From Pinus tabuliformis (Eukaryota; Streptophyta; Pinopsida; Pinales; Pinaceae), in the NCBI GenBank assembly GCA_031772625.1, contig CM062813.1, positions 761,546,720-761,610,719 of the forward strand: a DNA stretch of 64,000 bases, read 5' to 3'. Positions 33,971 through 46,400 of the stretch are shown here, piece by piece. The first letter of the stretch is position 1. The number at the start of each line of letters is the position of its first letter. The notes below the pieces were generated by a model that was not told the DNA's origin, did not search any database, and saw only the letters and a list, made by a program, of their open reading frames with translations. A program made the translations under genes and the position numbers.

Positions 33971-34900
33971 CTTCAATGCAATTTGAAGTTGTTAATCTAG
34001 GAACAGAAAAACAACCTCAAAATATTAATTTGGGAAGCAATTGTACACCTACTGAAAGATCCAGATTTATCAAATTATTCAAGCAATACAAGGATGTTTT
34101 TTCTTGGAATTATGATGATTTGAAGGTTTATGATACTAAAATCATACAACATGTAATTCCAATCAAATCTGATACTAAACCTTTTCAGCAAAAATTAAGG
34201 AAAATGCATCCTAGACTTGAGGGTCAAATCAAAGAAGAGCTTAATAAACTTTTAAAAGCTCAGATTATTTTTCCAGTCAGGCATTCACAATAGGTATCAA
34301 ATTTCGTCTCGGTTCAAAGAAAAAAGGAGATATTAGAATCTACATCGAATTTCAAGATATGAATAAATCATTTGAAAAGGACAATTATCATGTCCCTCCA
34401 ATGGAACAAATTCTTCAATCAGTTGCAGGATCTGAAATGTTCTCTCTTCTTGATGGATTCTCTAGTTATAACTATATTTTGGTTGCACCAGAAGATCAAA
34501 TTAAAACCACTTTTCAAACCAAATGGGGCACATACACTTATAAAAAGATGTCATTTGGATTAATCAATGCAGGGGATACTTTTCAATGAGCCATGGATAT
34601 TTCTTTTAGTGGAATTATTAATAAATTAATGGCGGTATATCTAGATGCTTTCATATTTTATTCAAAGAAAAGAATTAATCATGTTGATCATTTGAGAAAA
34701 ATATTTGAAATATGTCGAAAATATGGAATCTCATTAAATCCCAAAAAGATGATATTTGTTGTCATTGACGATAAATGATTGGTATTTATAGTTTCTAAAG
34801 AAGGTATTTTATTGATCCAAATAGAATCAAATCAATCTTGCAAATTGTTCTTCCTCATAATAAAAAATCTATGCAATCTTTTCTATGAAAGATTAATTTT
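33971..34900 (+). pseudogene. Reverse transcriptase of Tat-like copy 2
   Basis: Ty3/gypsy reverse transcriptase. Readable: HVIPIKSDTKPFQQKLRKMH, EELNKLLKAQIIFPVRHS, YHVPPMEQILQSVAGSEMFS, LLDGFSSYN, TTFQTKWGTYTYKKMSFGLI, and the thumb region RKYGISLNPKK. The wording MEQILQ…LLDGFSGYN is typical of the Tat/Ogre group. Copies RNA to DNA in particles. Broken in several places. Confidence 0.85.
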
Positions 34901-35600
34901 GTTTGAAGATTTATTCCAAGTTTTGTTGAAATAGTTAGACCAATGCAATATATGATTAAGAAGGATTGTGTTTTTAAATGTGGATATCTAGAAAAAGATT
35001 CTTTTGAAAAAATCAAAGAAGCCATTGCTACTGCTCCAACATTAATCAATCCAAATTTTGATAAAGAAATTCTGTTTTATACATTTGCATATGATATCTC
35101 TTATGCAATAGTCGTTACTCAAAATAATTATGAAGATACAAAAATTCACATTTCTTTCATGAGTTATGGATTTCAAGGTGTTGAATTAAACTATCTAGAA
35201 ATAGATAAGCAAGCTTATGTTGTCTATAAATTAGTCAAACACTTTAGACCTTTCTTGTTGAAATCCCATACTAAAGTGATAGTTCCCCATCCTGCAACTA
35301 GAAATTTGTTGGTTCAAAATGACTTAGAAGAAAAAAAAGAAAATTGGATTCCTACATTGCAGGAGTATGATTTAGAAATAAAACCATCTAAAGTCATAAG
35401 AGGAAAGGGTCTGTGTAAATTATCAGCTGAAGCAGAAGGATATCACCCAGAGGAAGATCAAAGTTCCAATTCTAAAGTAGGATGGTACAATGAATTTGAA
35501 ATTAATCAAGAAAAAATATTGTACATACATGTACCAAAAAATACATTGTATGTAGATATAAAACATTTCTTAATTCATGGTATTTCTCTGGACCATTTAT
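34901..35600 (+). pseudogene. RNase H of Tat-like copy 2
   Basis: The normal Ty3/gypsy RNase H follows reverse transcriptase in one long readable stretch (34943-35626). Segments: FEKIKEAIATAPTLINPNF, ILFYTFAYDISYA, ISFMSYGFQGVELNYLEIDK, YVVYKLVKHFRPFLL. Its end (LQEYDLEIKPSKVIRGKGLC) leads to the integrase linker. Having this domain too makes the element a dual-RNase H one. Confidence 0.8.
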
Positions 35601-36800
35601 CAATTAATCAAAAAAGAGATTTATGATTGAAATGTTCTAAGTATCAATTAATTGATGGCATTCTTAATAGAAAAAATTATGATGATGCTTTACTAAGATG
35701 CCTTGAGAAATCTAATATAGAAAGGGTTTTTAGTGGAATTACACGATGGACCTTCTAGTGGGAATTTTGGAGGAGAAACCACTGAACATAAATTCTTATG
35801 AGTGCGCTATTACTAGCCCACTCTATTCAAGGACTCTTATTCATATGCAAGGAAATGTAAAGAATGTCAAACAAAAGCAAGAAAAGATAAAATATTGGCT
35901 CTTCCTCTTTGACTTGTTGAATTTGAAGGACCATTTGAAAAATGGGGATCAGATATCATTTGTGAGATAAATCCAAACTCCTCATAATTACATAAATACA
36001 TTCTCATAGCCATTGATTACTTCACAAGATGGACTAAAGCAATTCCTTTGAAAAATCAACAATGAACAGGTACAATCTTTCTTATAAACCCATATTATCA
36101 CAAGATGTGGAGTTCCATTATCATTTGTATTTGATAATGCTTCATATTTTTCTTCTCTTAAGATTACTGAATTCTTCCTATACAAAGGTATCAAGATTAA
36201 ATTCTTTGCTTACTATTACCCTCAAGGTAATGGTCTAGCGGAATCCACAAACAAAAACCTGATTCAAATTTTGAAAAAGATTGTTCAACATCACCAAAGT
36301 AATTGGCATAATCAGTTATCTAATGCCCTATGGGATGATAGAGTCACTCCTAAAAGAGCATTAGGAAATTCCCCATACTTTCTGGTATATGGTAAGGAAG
36401 CCATTTTTACACCAAATATTTTCTTGCCATCTATTCAGTCAGCTCAATTTGTAAGGCATAATTCAATTAAAGATATGGATGTCAGATTATACACATTTTT
36501 TAAATTGGAAGAGGAATGACAGAAAGAAAAAGCTAATTTTCATGAACATCAACAAATTACAAAAATATGTTTTGATAAACGTTTAGCATTTGATACAGAC
36601 TTTGTTGTTGGTGACCTAGTTCTCAAATGGGATAAAATCGATGAAGAGAAATGCAGGCACTCTAAATTTCAACATATTTGGATCGGTACTTTTCAAATAT
36701 TTTCAAAATTTAATCCTTCAACCTACATTTTATAAACACTATAATTCCAAGTAGAAAATTTGCCAGCAAATGGGAAAATTTTGAAAATATATTTTTCATA
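35601..36800 (+). pseudogene. Integrase of Tat-like copy 2
   Basis: Integrase with a worn zinc-binding N-terminus (35750-35890), core region (35930-36270; FGVPSSLVFDNASYFSS-like and KFFAYYYPQGNGLAESTNKN), and C-terminal part (36271-36790; NALWDDRVTPKRALGNSPYF, LVYGKEAIF, then a GDLVLKWDK-type segment). No chromodomain follows, in keeping with Tat. Broken in several places. Confidence 0.8.
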
Positions 36801-37782
36801 AATGAAAATATCTAAGAATATATGTAAATATTTTGTTTTACTAAAGGATGTTGGTATCCTAAATTTATTTTATTTTCATTTTTTTCATTTTCAGATTTTC
36901 TATACATATGCTTTTTTTTCATTTATTTCCTTAGTTTTAGAATTACAACTATGATTACATATTTCGAGAAGCATATGTTTACCATATATTATCTTTTTTT
37001 TCAAAATAAACTAAAGTTTAAGGACAAAGTATTCTCGAAATATGACAAATCCAGAAATACTTGATGTTACTTTAGATCTTACTCAAACTTTCAATGGAAT
37101 AGAAAATGGTTGATTGATTATTTTATGTTATAAGAGTTCCAACATATTTAAATAATTTAAAAAAATAAACCAAATTGTTTTAAGAAAATGAAAAATGCAA
37201 TACAGAGTTTGAGTTTATTTTAATACATCAAAGTATTTTCTATCAAAGAAACTATCTAAAAATACCTGCCTCTATCACTTGGCTATGTATAATAAATTTA
37301 AAAAACAATGATTAGCTAAAGAGTGAAAACAAGAAGTTTTACAATAAAAGGAGAACAAATAAACATGTCGAGGCTATGAATGATTGTTAACAACGGTTCG
37401 ATGTTTGTATTCCAACTAAACGGGATATTTGAACTCACAAAAGTGAAGCAATTAAAGTTTCAAAGAGAGATGATTATAATGCAAAGCAGAAAAACTTTGA
37501 TAGTATTAAAATCCTAAACTCAATGTTTAAAATTTGAGATGATGATTGAATTATAGGGTTCTAGAAATATAAATTAATTCATTATTTGACACTTATTACA
37601 TAAAAAAATAATTTACTTCATTAGTACTTATATTTTAATTGTTTGTATCGTTGTCACTTTATCAAGTATATCATTGATACATTGAAGATTAGAAAAAACA
37701 AATATGAAAACTTTATTTTATTTTGAACTATAAATTTAAGTTTGACAGAGATAACTGCTTCTTCCAGTGTGTCACCATTTTT
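36801..37782 (+). other. AT-rich 3' non-coding part / LTR start zone
   Basis: No gene. A purine-rich stretch (AAAGTTTAAGGACAAAGTA, ~37012) may be the polypurine tract. If so the LTR starts just after it, near 37041 (TATGACAAATCC, roughly mirroring the LTR end CTTGTCAACA). From 37776 on the text matches the start of copy 1. The LTR therefore begins somewhere in 37041-37783. Confidence 0.45.
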
Positions 37783-38436
37783 TGTCAAGAATAGAACAAT
37801 CCTGTTTTTTTTTGTACATAAAGAAAAAAATAAATTCCCTAAACATTTATTTTTAATTATTTTTCCTTAAAAATCCAAAAAAAAATTGAAAATTTTAAGA
37901 AAAACATTGAAAAATAGTTTTAAAGGTCAGAGGTCAAAATGATAAAAAATAAAAATAAAAAAATGATACCCAACCTCCCAACATTCCGACCTCTCGTTGA
38001 ACAGGTTGATCCAACTCCCAATTCTCCTCAGGTATTTTTGCTTGACTACCCGACCACCCGACTATCCGACCTACGATCGACACCCAACTCTTGTCGTCGA
38101 GGTAGGGAAGAAATAAAACTTCAACAAAAATAAGAAGTCTCGGTCACCCAACTGGCCAACTCCTCGAATAAAATAGTATTTATTTTCCTTAATTTGCATG
38201 CATTTTGTTTTATTGTGATTGAAATGAATTGATTTGAAACTTCATTTTTTCATGCTTAATGGATTTGTTTTGATATCAAAAATAAATTTCTCCGATGCTA
38301 TCTTGATTCATGAAAAAGCCAATTAGATTACTCAATGGGAAGTTAATGAATGAATTAATTCACACTATCCTCGGGTTTTTAGTAAATAATCATAAATCCC
38401 TTCAATATTTATCTTGCATGTTGTTTCATTCTTTTA
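37783..38436 (+). repeat. 3' LTR of Tat-like copy 2, first part
   Basis: Starts with TGTCAAGAATAGAACAATCC and matches copy 1 from ~2602 to 2885, including GTTTTAAAGGTC and the CCGACC-rich patch at 37975-38100. It is interrupted by the Tork-like copia element at 38437 and continues at 43342. No gene in this part. Confidence 0.65.
38432..38436 (+). repeat. Target-site duplication TTTTA, left
   Basis: TTTTA directly before the copia LTR end, partner 43337-43341. Confidence 0.85.
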
Positions 38437-38801
38437 TGTAGGTTTTAACCCCATACAGAAATTACTTGGATACAAATTTTGATAATAGAAAATAAACAAT
38501 AGTGAGATCATAACACATAAAACATATATACACAGAGATTTTCCCCTGGATCACACAACCAGGACTACCAGATTGATTTTTCATTATGTTCCTTTCAATG
38601 TTACAATACATATAAATACATGTCGAAGAATACAATACCATGGACCAAAAACCATCGCGCTTAAAACCATGTGCAAAAACCATGCACAAAAAACCATGGA
38701 CAAAACCATGGGTTCGAAAAAATATTCTCCACTTGTTGTTTCCTTTCCACAGGGGGCCACAAGAGAGCTTAGTTATTTATAGTCATGGAAAGAATATAAC
38801 A
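38437..38801 (-). repeat. 3' LTR, Tork-like copia
   Basis: Read on plus it runs TGTAGGTTTTAACCCC to GAATATAACA. It lacks the GC-rich block of the 5' LTR and instead carries a second copy (38724-38780) of the internal polypurine-side sequence 38811-38868. A minus-strand TATA box (CTATAAATAACT) lies at 38771-38782 inside that copy. Confidence 0.8.
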
Positions 38802-38868
38802 GAACCCAAAATTCTCCAACTTGTTGTTTTATTTCCATAGGGGGGCCATAAGAGAGATTAGTAATTTA
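38724..38868 (-). repeat. Direct duplication across the 3' LTR border
   Basis: ATTCTCCACTTGTTG (38724) and ATTCTCCAACTTGTTG (38811) begin two ~57-bp copies, 87 bp apart. Both continue through TTTCCA and GGGGGCCA to AGTTATTTA / AGTAATTTA. The first copy is within the LTR and the second is internal. Confidence 0.8.
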
Positions 38869-39350
38869 TCCAGCCCTGCAATGCCCATTGTTTCTCTACA
38901 CCAAGAGAACTTCTCAGAGCTCACAGATTTTGTCAATGCATCTGCAGTATTCTTCAAAGTGTCCACCCTTACCAGCAACACCTTTTTGTCTTTTATCATA
39001 TCCCTCACAAAGTGATACTCAATATCAATGTGCTTTGTATTTGAATGATAAGCAGGGTTCTTTGCCAAGAAAATTGCACTTTGGCTATCATAGTCTATCC
39101 TTATAGCTCCCTATACTAACCCCATACTTGAACACAATCTCTGCAACCTAACTGCTTCCTTGCTTGCATGAGTGGCTGCCATGTATTCTGCCTCTATAGG
39201 CGATAGTGCCACTACAGATTGTTTCTTACTCGTCCAACTGATTGCACCTCCAAATAGGTTAAACACATACCCACTTGTAGATCTTTTCTGATCCAGATCT
39301 CCAGCCCAGTCTGCATCAACAAAGCCACAAATATCCAAAACTATGTCCAT
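38829..39350 (-). pseudogene. Copia RNase H (Tork-like)
   Basis: RNase H domain: CGFVDADWAGDLDQKRSTSG, YVFNLFGGAISWTSKKQ, LSPIEAEYMAATHASKEA (39111-39350), and the tail NPAYHSNTKHIDIEYHFVRD to ADALTKSVSS (38829-39068). Degrades the RNA strand after copying. Broken. Confidence 0.85.
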
Positions 39351-40379
39351 TCATTGTCTTCCTTGGTAGCACAAACCATAATCACTAGTGCCACGCAAAT
39401 ACCCGAAAACCCATTTCACTGCTATCCAATGCTCCTTCCTTGGTTTTGACATAAACCTGCTCAATACTCTCACTGCATGTGTAATGTCTGGTCTAGTACA
39501 GACCATTGCATACATCAGGCTACCGATTGCACTTGCATATGGAACATGGGACATGTCCTCTTCCTGTAATTGTGTTTTGGGACATTGTTCAGTAGATAAC
39601 TTTACACCTACAGGAGTAGGAACCTTCACTAATTTACTATCTTGCATCTTAAACCTCTGCAGTATTGTCTCGACATACTTCCTCTTATTTAACCAAAGCT
39701 TCCTCTTTGCTCGATCTCTTTTAATTTCCATGCCCAAAATATAGTTTGCAGCACCAAGATCTTTCATGTCGAATTTGGAGGACAATTGGGTCTTCAAATC
39801 CTAGATAATTTCTTTGTCATTTCCAACTAGCAACATATCATCCACATACAAGACCAGATAAATAACACGGTCACCAATTAATTTAAAATACACACAGTGA
39901 TCTTCTTTGCTTCTAGTTAAGCCAAATCCCTGTATAAATGTATCAAATTTCTTATACCACATCCTTGGTGATTGTTTTAACCCATACATAGACTTTTTTA
40001 ACTTGCATACCAATTCTTTCTTACCCTTCATCGCAAGGCCTTTAGGTTGCTTCATGTAGATCTCTTCTTCCAGATCCCCATGAAGAAATGTTGTCTTCAC
40101 ATCCATCTGTTCTACCTCAAAATCAAAAGTAGAAACAACAGGTACAAGCAATATAATAGAAGCTACCTTCACAACAGGAGAAAAAATATCACCAAAATCA
40201 ATTCTCGGCACTTGGGAATAATCTTTTGCTACCAACCGAGCTTTGTATTTCTCCACCTTTCCTTCTGCATTCATCTTCTTCTTAAACACCCATTTGCTGC
40301 CAATGGGTTTCCTTCCAGCCGGCAACTCCACCAGATCCCATGCCTCATTTTTGATTAAATATGCCATTTCATCAACCAT
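39351..40379 (-). pseudogene. Copia reverse transcriptase (Tork-like)
   Basis: Reverse transcriptase in two readable stretches. 39801-40379: WDLVELPAGRKPIGSKWVFK, EQMDVKTTFLHGDLEEEIYM, YGLKQSPRMWYKKFD, and the active-site text LYVDDMLLVGND. 39351-39797: DLGAANYILGMEI, YASAIGSLMYAMVCTRPDI. All expected copia blocks are there. Broken. Confidence 0.85.
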
Positions 40380-41600
40380 GGCCTCTTTCTAGAGTTTTCC
40401 ATCCTCTAAATCTACGTCTTCCATCACAGTTCTAGGATCATCATCAGTAATAGATAAAGAAAAATTTGAACATAAATAAGATGGACTATACCTTTCTAGT
40501 TGCCTTCTTTCTCGAACTGATCTTCTCACTACCAGAGTCTATGGCTCTTCATCTTCTGATTCCTCTTCTGCTGTAGAGTCTGATTCTTCTGCCTTAAACT
40601 CAAACTCTATCTTCTTAGGTTCCTTTGGTTGGACTTCATGTTTAATAACATCCTTCACCTCTTTGAACACCACATCTCAGCTATACAAAACCTCCCTTGT
40701 TACTGGGTTCCAAAGCTTATAACCCTTTAAACCATCCTTATACCCAATAAAGATGCACTTTTCAGATTTACTATCCAAATTTGTTCTTTTCTCCTTTGGA
40801 ACATGTACATATGTATCACATCTAAATACCTCAAATGTGAAAGAGAGGATTTCTTACCAGTCCATACCTCTTATGGAGTCTTATCCTCCAACGCCGAGAA
40901 GGTGATCTGTTGACTAGGTAACATGCAGTCTCCACCACCTCTACCCAGAATTCTTGTCCTAACCCGACACCACTGAGCATGCTTCTTTCCCTTTCCATCA
41001 ACGTCATGTTCATTCTTTTTGCAACTCCATTTTTCTTAGGTGTACATGGAGTAGCCTTCTGCTGTGCTATACCACACTTCTTACAAAATTCTTCAAATTC
41101 CTTCTTGCAAAACTCTCTACTGTTATCTATCCTTAGCACCTTTATCTTCTTCTCTGTCTGGTTTTCCACTAGAGCCTTAAATTATTTAAACCTCTCAAAG
41201 AATTCATATTTCTTCTTGAGGAAACATATCCATGTATTCCTTAAGAAGTCATCTATAAATGATACATAGTACATAGACTTACCCAGTGATGGAACCTTCA
41301 CAGGTCCAAACACATCACTCTGCACAAGCTCTAATATCTGTTTCGCCCTCTTACCACCAGAGGGGAAACTCACCCGATTTTGCTTCACATATACACAATT
41401 TTCATAGAAATCAAAATCCAGAGAGCTATTAGTAATACCTTCTACCATACCTTTACCATGAATTATTTGAAGCCCTTCTCTCCAATATGTCCAAGACTTT
41501 GATGCCATAGCATGGTCTTTTCTCCAGACACGACTAGATTTTCTGCTCCACTTTCAGGAGCCACAGAACTGTTGCACCCATCAATAAAAAGTGCCACCTT
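40380..41600 (-). pseudogene. Copia integrase and linker (Tork-like)
   Basis: Integrase: 41182-41508 covers the HxxxH/CxxC-end and core start (LVQSDVFGPVKVPSLG, YYVSFIDDF, TWICFLKKKYE). 40831-41169 covers the rest of the core (LRIDNSREF, EEFCKKCGIAQQKATPCTPK, NGVAKRMNMTLMERERSML). 40380-40830 is the acidic linker to reverse transcriptase with 'GYKLWNP'-type text. Inserts the DNA copy. Broken. Confidence 0.8.
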
Positions 41601-41607
41601 GCAGCTT

Positions 41608-42120
41608 TTACAGAGTTCCAATCTGAACTCCCCGCATCAACACTAGTGCTCCCTGACCCATCTTGAAGGTACCTTTCTTGAACACTGTTTTTGCACCTGC
41701 ATCATCCAACTTGCTTACATAAATAAGATTTATGGGTAATGCAAGAATATGCAGAACACCCGGAAGTGTTCTAATCCTTCCACCTTCCGCCCTCAACTTT
41801 ACTTTTCCGTGACCAATGATTCTAGGCTTCCTATCATCCCCTAAGAAGACATCACCACCATCATATTTCTCATACTTGTAAAACCACTCTCTATGGGGAG
41901 TGAAGTGAAAGGATGCACTTGAGTCAATCAACCATGCCTCATGATCTACATGTGCACTTGAAGAAGAAGCCAAGTACACATCCCCACCTTCATTTGAGGT
42001 GGTTTTCACCTCTGGAGAAGGAGCATCATCAAATCCCTTTCCTTTGTCAGGAGATTTAGATTTACAGTCCCTTTTGTAGTGCCCTTCATTTCTGCATTTC
42101 TAGCACACCTTTATAGGTTT
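41608..42120 (-). pseudogene. Copia zinc knuckle and protease (Tork-like)
   Basis: A zinc knuckle (CRNEGHYKRDCKSKS-like, ~42060-42105) is followed by protease (41608-42009): EAWLIDSSASFHFTPHREWF, DVFLGDDRKPRIIGHGKVKL, LPGVLHILALPINLI. The protease cuts the polyprotein. Broken. Confidence 0.8.
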
Positions 42121-42755
42121 TCCTAGAGATTTAGATCTCCCTCTAGATTTAGATCTCCCACTCGATGACTTATTTTTGTTTCTATTTTGGGACCGTCCTC
42201 ATACAGACAAGGCATCACCATTCTGTCTTTCCATACTTTTCCGTCTCATTTCCTCCGTCAGCAAGGATGAGACTATTTCATCAAATTGCAAGGCAGTTGC
42301 ATTGCTACCTATTGCAATAACCAGACTATCCCACGAATCTGGTAGAGAACAAAAAGAACTAATGCACTTATCTTCATCTGAAATTTTAATATCAACGGAC
42401 AATAACTGGCTTACCATGGTATTAAATGCGTTCAAATGCTTTGTCACCGAGTCTCCATATTTCATCCTCAGGTTATACAGCTTTTTCCATAGGAACATTT
42501 TATTCACCAGAGACTTAGATTGGTATAAAGTCCCTAACTTTTCCCTACTGAATCTGAGACACACAATTGTATTGTGCTCTTAGCCTTTCGATCCAACTTC
42601 TTCCATTCTTCATCAGACACTCTTGTTGGTTTATTACACGGATCTACCACAATCCACTGATCTTTGTCCACCAGTAGATCCTCCATCTTGAGTTTCCACA
42701 GCTCAAAACTCTGACCATTAAATTTCTCGATATCTATATTTCGATTGCTCACCAT
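42121..42755 (-). pseudogene. Copia gag (Tork/Tnt1-like)
   Basis: Gag starts at 42755 with MVSNRNIDIEKFNGQSFELW. It continues as WIVVDPCNKPTRVSDEEWKK, then LWKKLYNLRMKYGDSVTKHL and DKCISSFCSLPDSWDSLVIA. It matches Tnt1 gag block by block. Particle protein. Broken. Confidence 0.85.
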
Positions 42756-42863
42756 CTTCTTTCACCACAAGAATTGATCCTGCAGATCTCCCTCTGAACA
42801 GGGTCACCACAGGCCCGAGCGAAACCCCGTAGCAACAAAGGCATCCCCTTGAAGCCAAAACAA

Positions 42864-42874
42864 CTCTGATACCA
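42864..42874 (-). other. Primer-binding site (iMet), Tork-like copia
   Basis: CTCTGATACCA on plus, i.e. TGGTATCAGAG on minus, two bases inside the 5' LTR. Confidence 0.95.
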
Positions 42875-42876
42875 AA

Positions 42877-43336
42877 TGTAGGTTTTAACCCCATATAGAA
42901 ATTACCTGCATACGAATTCTAATAACAGAAAAATAAATAATAGTGAGAGCATAACACTTAAAACAAATATACACAGAGATTTTCCCCTGGATCCCAAAAC
43001 CGAGACTACTAGATTGATTTTTCATTATGTTCCTTTCAATGTTATAGTACATATATATACATGCCGAAGCATCCAATACCATGGACCAAAAACCATCACG
43101 CCCAAAACCATGTGTGAAAACCATGCACAAAACCATGTGTCAAAAAAAAATAAAAATCCCTGGGGCACTGCCCCAGACCCTGTAGAGGGAGGCTAACTGC
43201 CCCCCTCAAACCCCCTGTGACCCCCTGTGACCCCCCCGCTGCGCATTGGTGCAACAAATTGGGGGCAACACCCCCCTCTAACCCCTCAGTTTAACTATAG
43301 GGGCTAGTCGTGGAAAGAATATAACACAACACAACA
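42877..43336 (-). repeat. 5' LTR, Tork-like copia
   Basis: On plus it runs TGTAGGTTTTAACC to CACAACACAACA. A GC-rich block (43160-43300; CCCTGGGGCACTGCCCCAG and CCCCCTGTGACCCCC repeats) is absent from the 3' LTR. Short ORFs in it mean nothing. Confidence 0.85.
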
Positions 43337-43341
43337 TTTTA
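43337..43341 (+). repeat. Target-site duplication TTTTA, right
   Basis: Exact partner of 38432-38436. Confidence 0.85.
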
Positions 43342-43498
43342 GACCTGGTTCAGAGAAACTTGAATTGAAGAAATATGATACCAATTGTAGAAATTCTATG
43401 TAAGTGGGCTGAAACTACAAGGGATTCTTAATTCAATTTCAAATTTTGATTATGAAAAACTTATATTTTTTCTATTCTCTATTCATAGGCCACAAAAT

Positions 43499-46400
43499 GG
43501 GGATGAAAGTAAAATCATCAACAACAAAACAACAAGTGGAGCAGATAAAGGAGAAACTCAAAGAAATAGAGAATCCACAGTGAGAGGAGGCAAACCTCAA
43601 CCCATTACCCATCTCTGAATCTATTTACAATACCCATAAAGTAGGTACGATGAGATGGGAGGAGATTTTTTATTTCTTTGAACATAGAGGGTGGTTAAAG
43701 AATGCAAGGTCTTCTCAAACAAAGAAGAATCAATTTGAAGTTATTAGAAGAACAAAGTTACACAAAGTAGTTGGTAGGGCTAGGATTTTCGCTTACTATG
43801 ATATGACTTCATGGATTTTTTCTCATGGTTATATTTCAAACCAAACAGTATCAGACCATAAAAAAATTTTCATAGCCTCATGGAAAACTGAAGTCCTATC
43901 GGCCATCTCTAAGCTTGGTCCCCGAGAAATACAACTGAATGTTGATTTCCTCAAGAAATTTTGAAGTGTTATCTTCAAGAAATGCGGAGAGAATTGTGAC
44001 ATAGTAATTGAAGACTAGCTAAGGGAATAAAATGAAGGGTTTAAGCTCAAACATAATAAGGAGTATCCCATAGCCGTTTTCAAGAAACCCATAAGATTTC
44101 TCATCAAAATTCTAACCAGATTATTTGGGGAGAAAGATCTTGAACATTGTAAAATCAAATGGATTCTGATAATCCATAGCATCCTAAATGATGGGAAACG
44201 TCTCAATTGGGTCAATATTTTGTCACAGAACATCAAAAATTCTTTAAATTTGTTAATGTCATCTCCCCATGGATAGAAACACATTCTATATATGTGTACT
44301 TATCTTATAGATGTTGTCATTTCCTAAGCTCCATTTCCCTTCATGAAATGGAATTACCCCTTTGTCCAGAAACTCCATATTCAAAATTACGCCCCAATCT
44401 TGTCGGAGTCCAATTTCAAATTTCATTTTTACGATATTTGCCACTATGTCATGATTCCTTTTATGAAATCTTATTTGGTAAAACCCCTCCAAGAATTAGT
44501 CAAAATATGAAAGAAGACCTAGAGTCCATTGGTCATTGGTTTTCTGAAGAGTTATTTTCTTATATAAGAGTCTATGGGAGTGAGGTTGGCCCTCATCTCT
44601 TACCATGTTATATCCCTGAAAGACTCGCCCTAAGAGAAGTGGCAAATCAAGTCGTTTTAAATGGTCAGGCTAGGAAGTTAAGTTATAGAAAAATATTTGG
44701 CTTGGGTTTCTAATTAAGTTTGGTGATATAAACATCAAAGACAAAGGACATGGATTCAAGGAAGTAGAATAAATTCAAGAAGTTTGGCTACATTCTCTAC
44801 GTTAGCGTAATTATGATCCTCATGGGATTATTAGCAATCATTATACAATAGTTAGTTTTATGAAAAAGTTTGTTCATCATGAGCCTCCTTTTGAAGAGAT
44901 TTTCATAGATATAGATGGTTTTCATCAAGCTACCGAAAGAGGAAATCTTTTAGATATTGAAACAAGAGACCATTTACAAAAGTTTAGTGAAAATTTGTTT
45001 GAAGTTTCTTATAAGAAAAAGGTCTTCATCTCAATATTTGTTTTGAGGAATTAAAGGCTTCTGAATTATTTCAATTTAGTTTCAACCAAATCACTTCAGA
45101 TCCTTTTGTTGTCTCTCAAAAGGACCAAAGTTGTTACCGGTAAAGAAACAAAAAATTGTGAAGAAATGAAGAAAGAAAAGAATCCAGTGATAGCCAAAGA
45201 ACTAGAAACAAAGACAGTAAGTGAACAAAATATTATTCTTATCAATTCCCCTAAAGAAACAGAGTAGAAGAAACCAAACAACATATAAATTCAAGAAATG
45301 TAAATTGACAAAGAGAAGGAAAAGCACATATTTGATGATACGATTACTCGGAAAAATAAAGAGGCAATGGAATCACAAGAAAAGATGGATATTGTTTCCA
45401 CTACATATCCTAAGACCTCAATGACACACATTTCCACCAAGATCCCTTGGGAATCCTTTTTGTTCAAACCAGTCCCTAAATTAGAAACAGTTCAATATAC
45501 AGTTCCTTCTCTAACAGGCTACTATTTCAATTCTCAGACCAAGTCAGTAGTGAGAAGAACAAAGAAAATAAATAATGACTCTTTAGAGACTATGTCTGAA
45601 TTTAGTTGGAAAGCTCAAGGAGATGTAAAAGAGAAATCCCAAGAATCTTACTAGGCCTTAGGAGCTTTTATGAATTATAATCAATATCATCTAAATGAGT
45701 TTGCAGCCTCATATGACAATAGTCTACAGAAAATTAAAATGTTAGATAAGAAATTGTAAAAGAATGAATTATTTAATGAAGAAAATTGGAAAAAGTACTC
45801 TACAACTATGATTCAATGTTTCACAGTAGAGAGAGAAAATCTACATAAACATTTTCAGGTGGAATTGAAAGAGTTAAATTCAAAACATGAGCAACATATT
45901 CAAGAATTAAAGTAAATGCATGAAAATCAAACTCGCATTTTAAAGGAAGAAGTTGAAAGAAATACTGAGGTCATGACTATGGCTTTAAAAGATAAAATTG
46001 ATTCTCTTCATAGTCAATTCAATCAGAATCAGGAAGCCACGCAAAGTCTAGAAATTCTCAAAGAGCAAGCATTGCGAATTTGTCTAATTTTATGGAAAAA
46101 TCAATCAAAATGCTAGAGACAGATGGATAAAATCTCAAGATTTTATCAAGAAATTACAAATTTAAATGAAAGGATTGATTCTTTAATAGAAGAAGACAAA
46201 TACATTAAAAATAATTTTTTGTTTATTCTTGACTGGGAGAAGGAATTTCAATCTGATGAAATTTTGAAAATTTCAAAAACAGATAAAAGGTTATTGCTTG
46301 CATCTTTGAACCATAGAGAAGATGAAACCAAAGAAATCATAGAATGAAGCAAAAGTTCCCAAGGTCAATGCTTGACAATTTGGGAGAAAGGGATAGATTT

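Larger units (their letters stand above)
38437..43336 (-). mobile_element. Tork/Tnt1-like copia element (minus)
   Basis: A 4.9-kb copia element inserted in the 3' LTR of Tat-like copy 2, with target duplication TTTTA on both sides. On the minus strand: 5' LTR (42877-43336), primer-binding site, gag, zinc knuckle, protease, integrase, reverse transcriptase, RNase H, 3' LTR (38437-38801). The gag text (FNGQSFELWKLKMEDLL) is close to Tnt1. All domains are present but broken several times. The shared part of the LTRs differs by about 11% in the first 140 bp by eye, so it is old. Confidence 0.85.

Noticed and set aside
43380-43400. GATACCAATTGTAGAA as a minus-strand primer site of another copia element
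   Set aside because: The core is short and no LTR pair fits it. It lies in the Tat-like LTR close to the ORF1 start.
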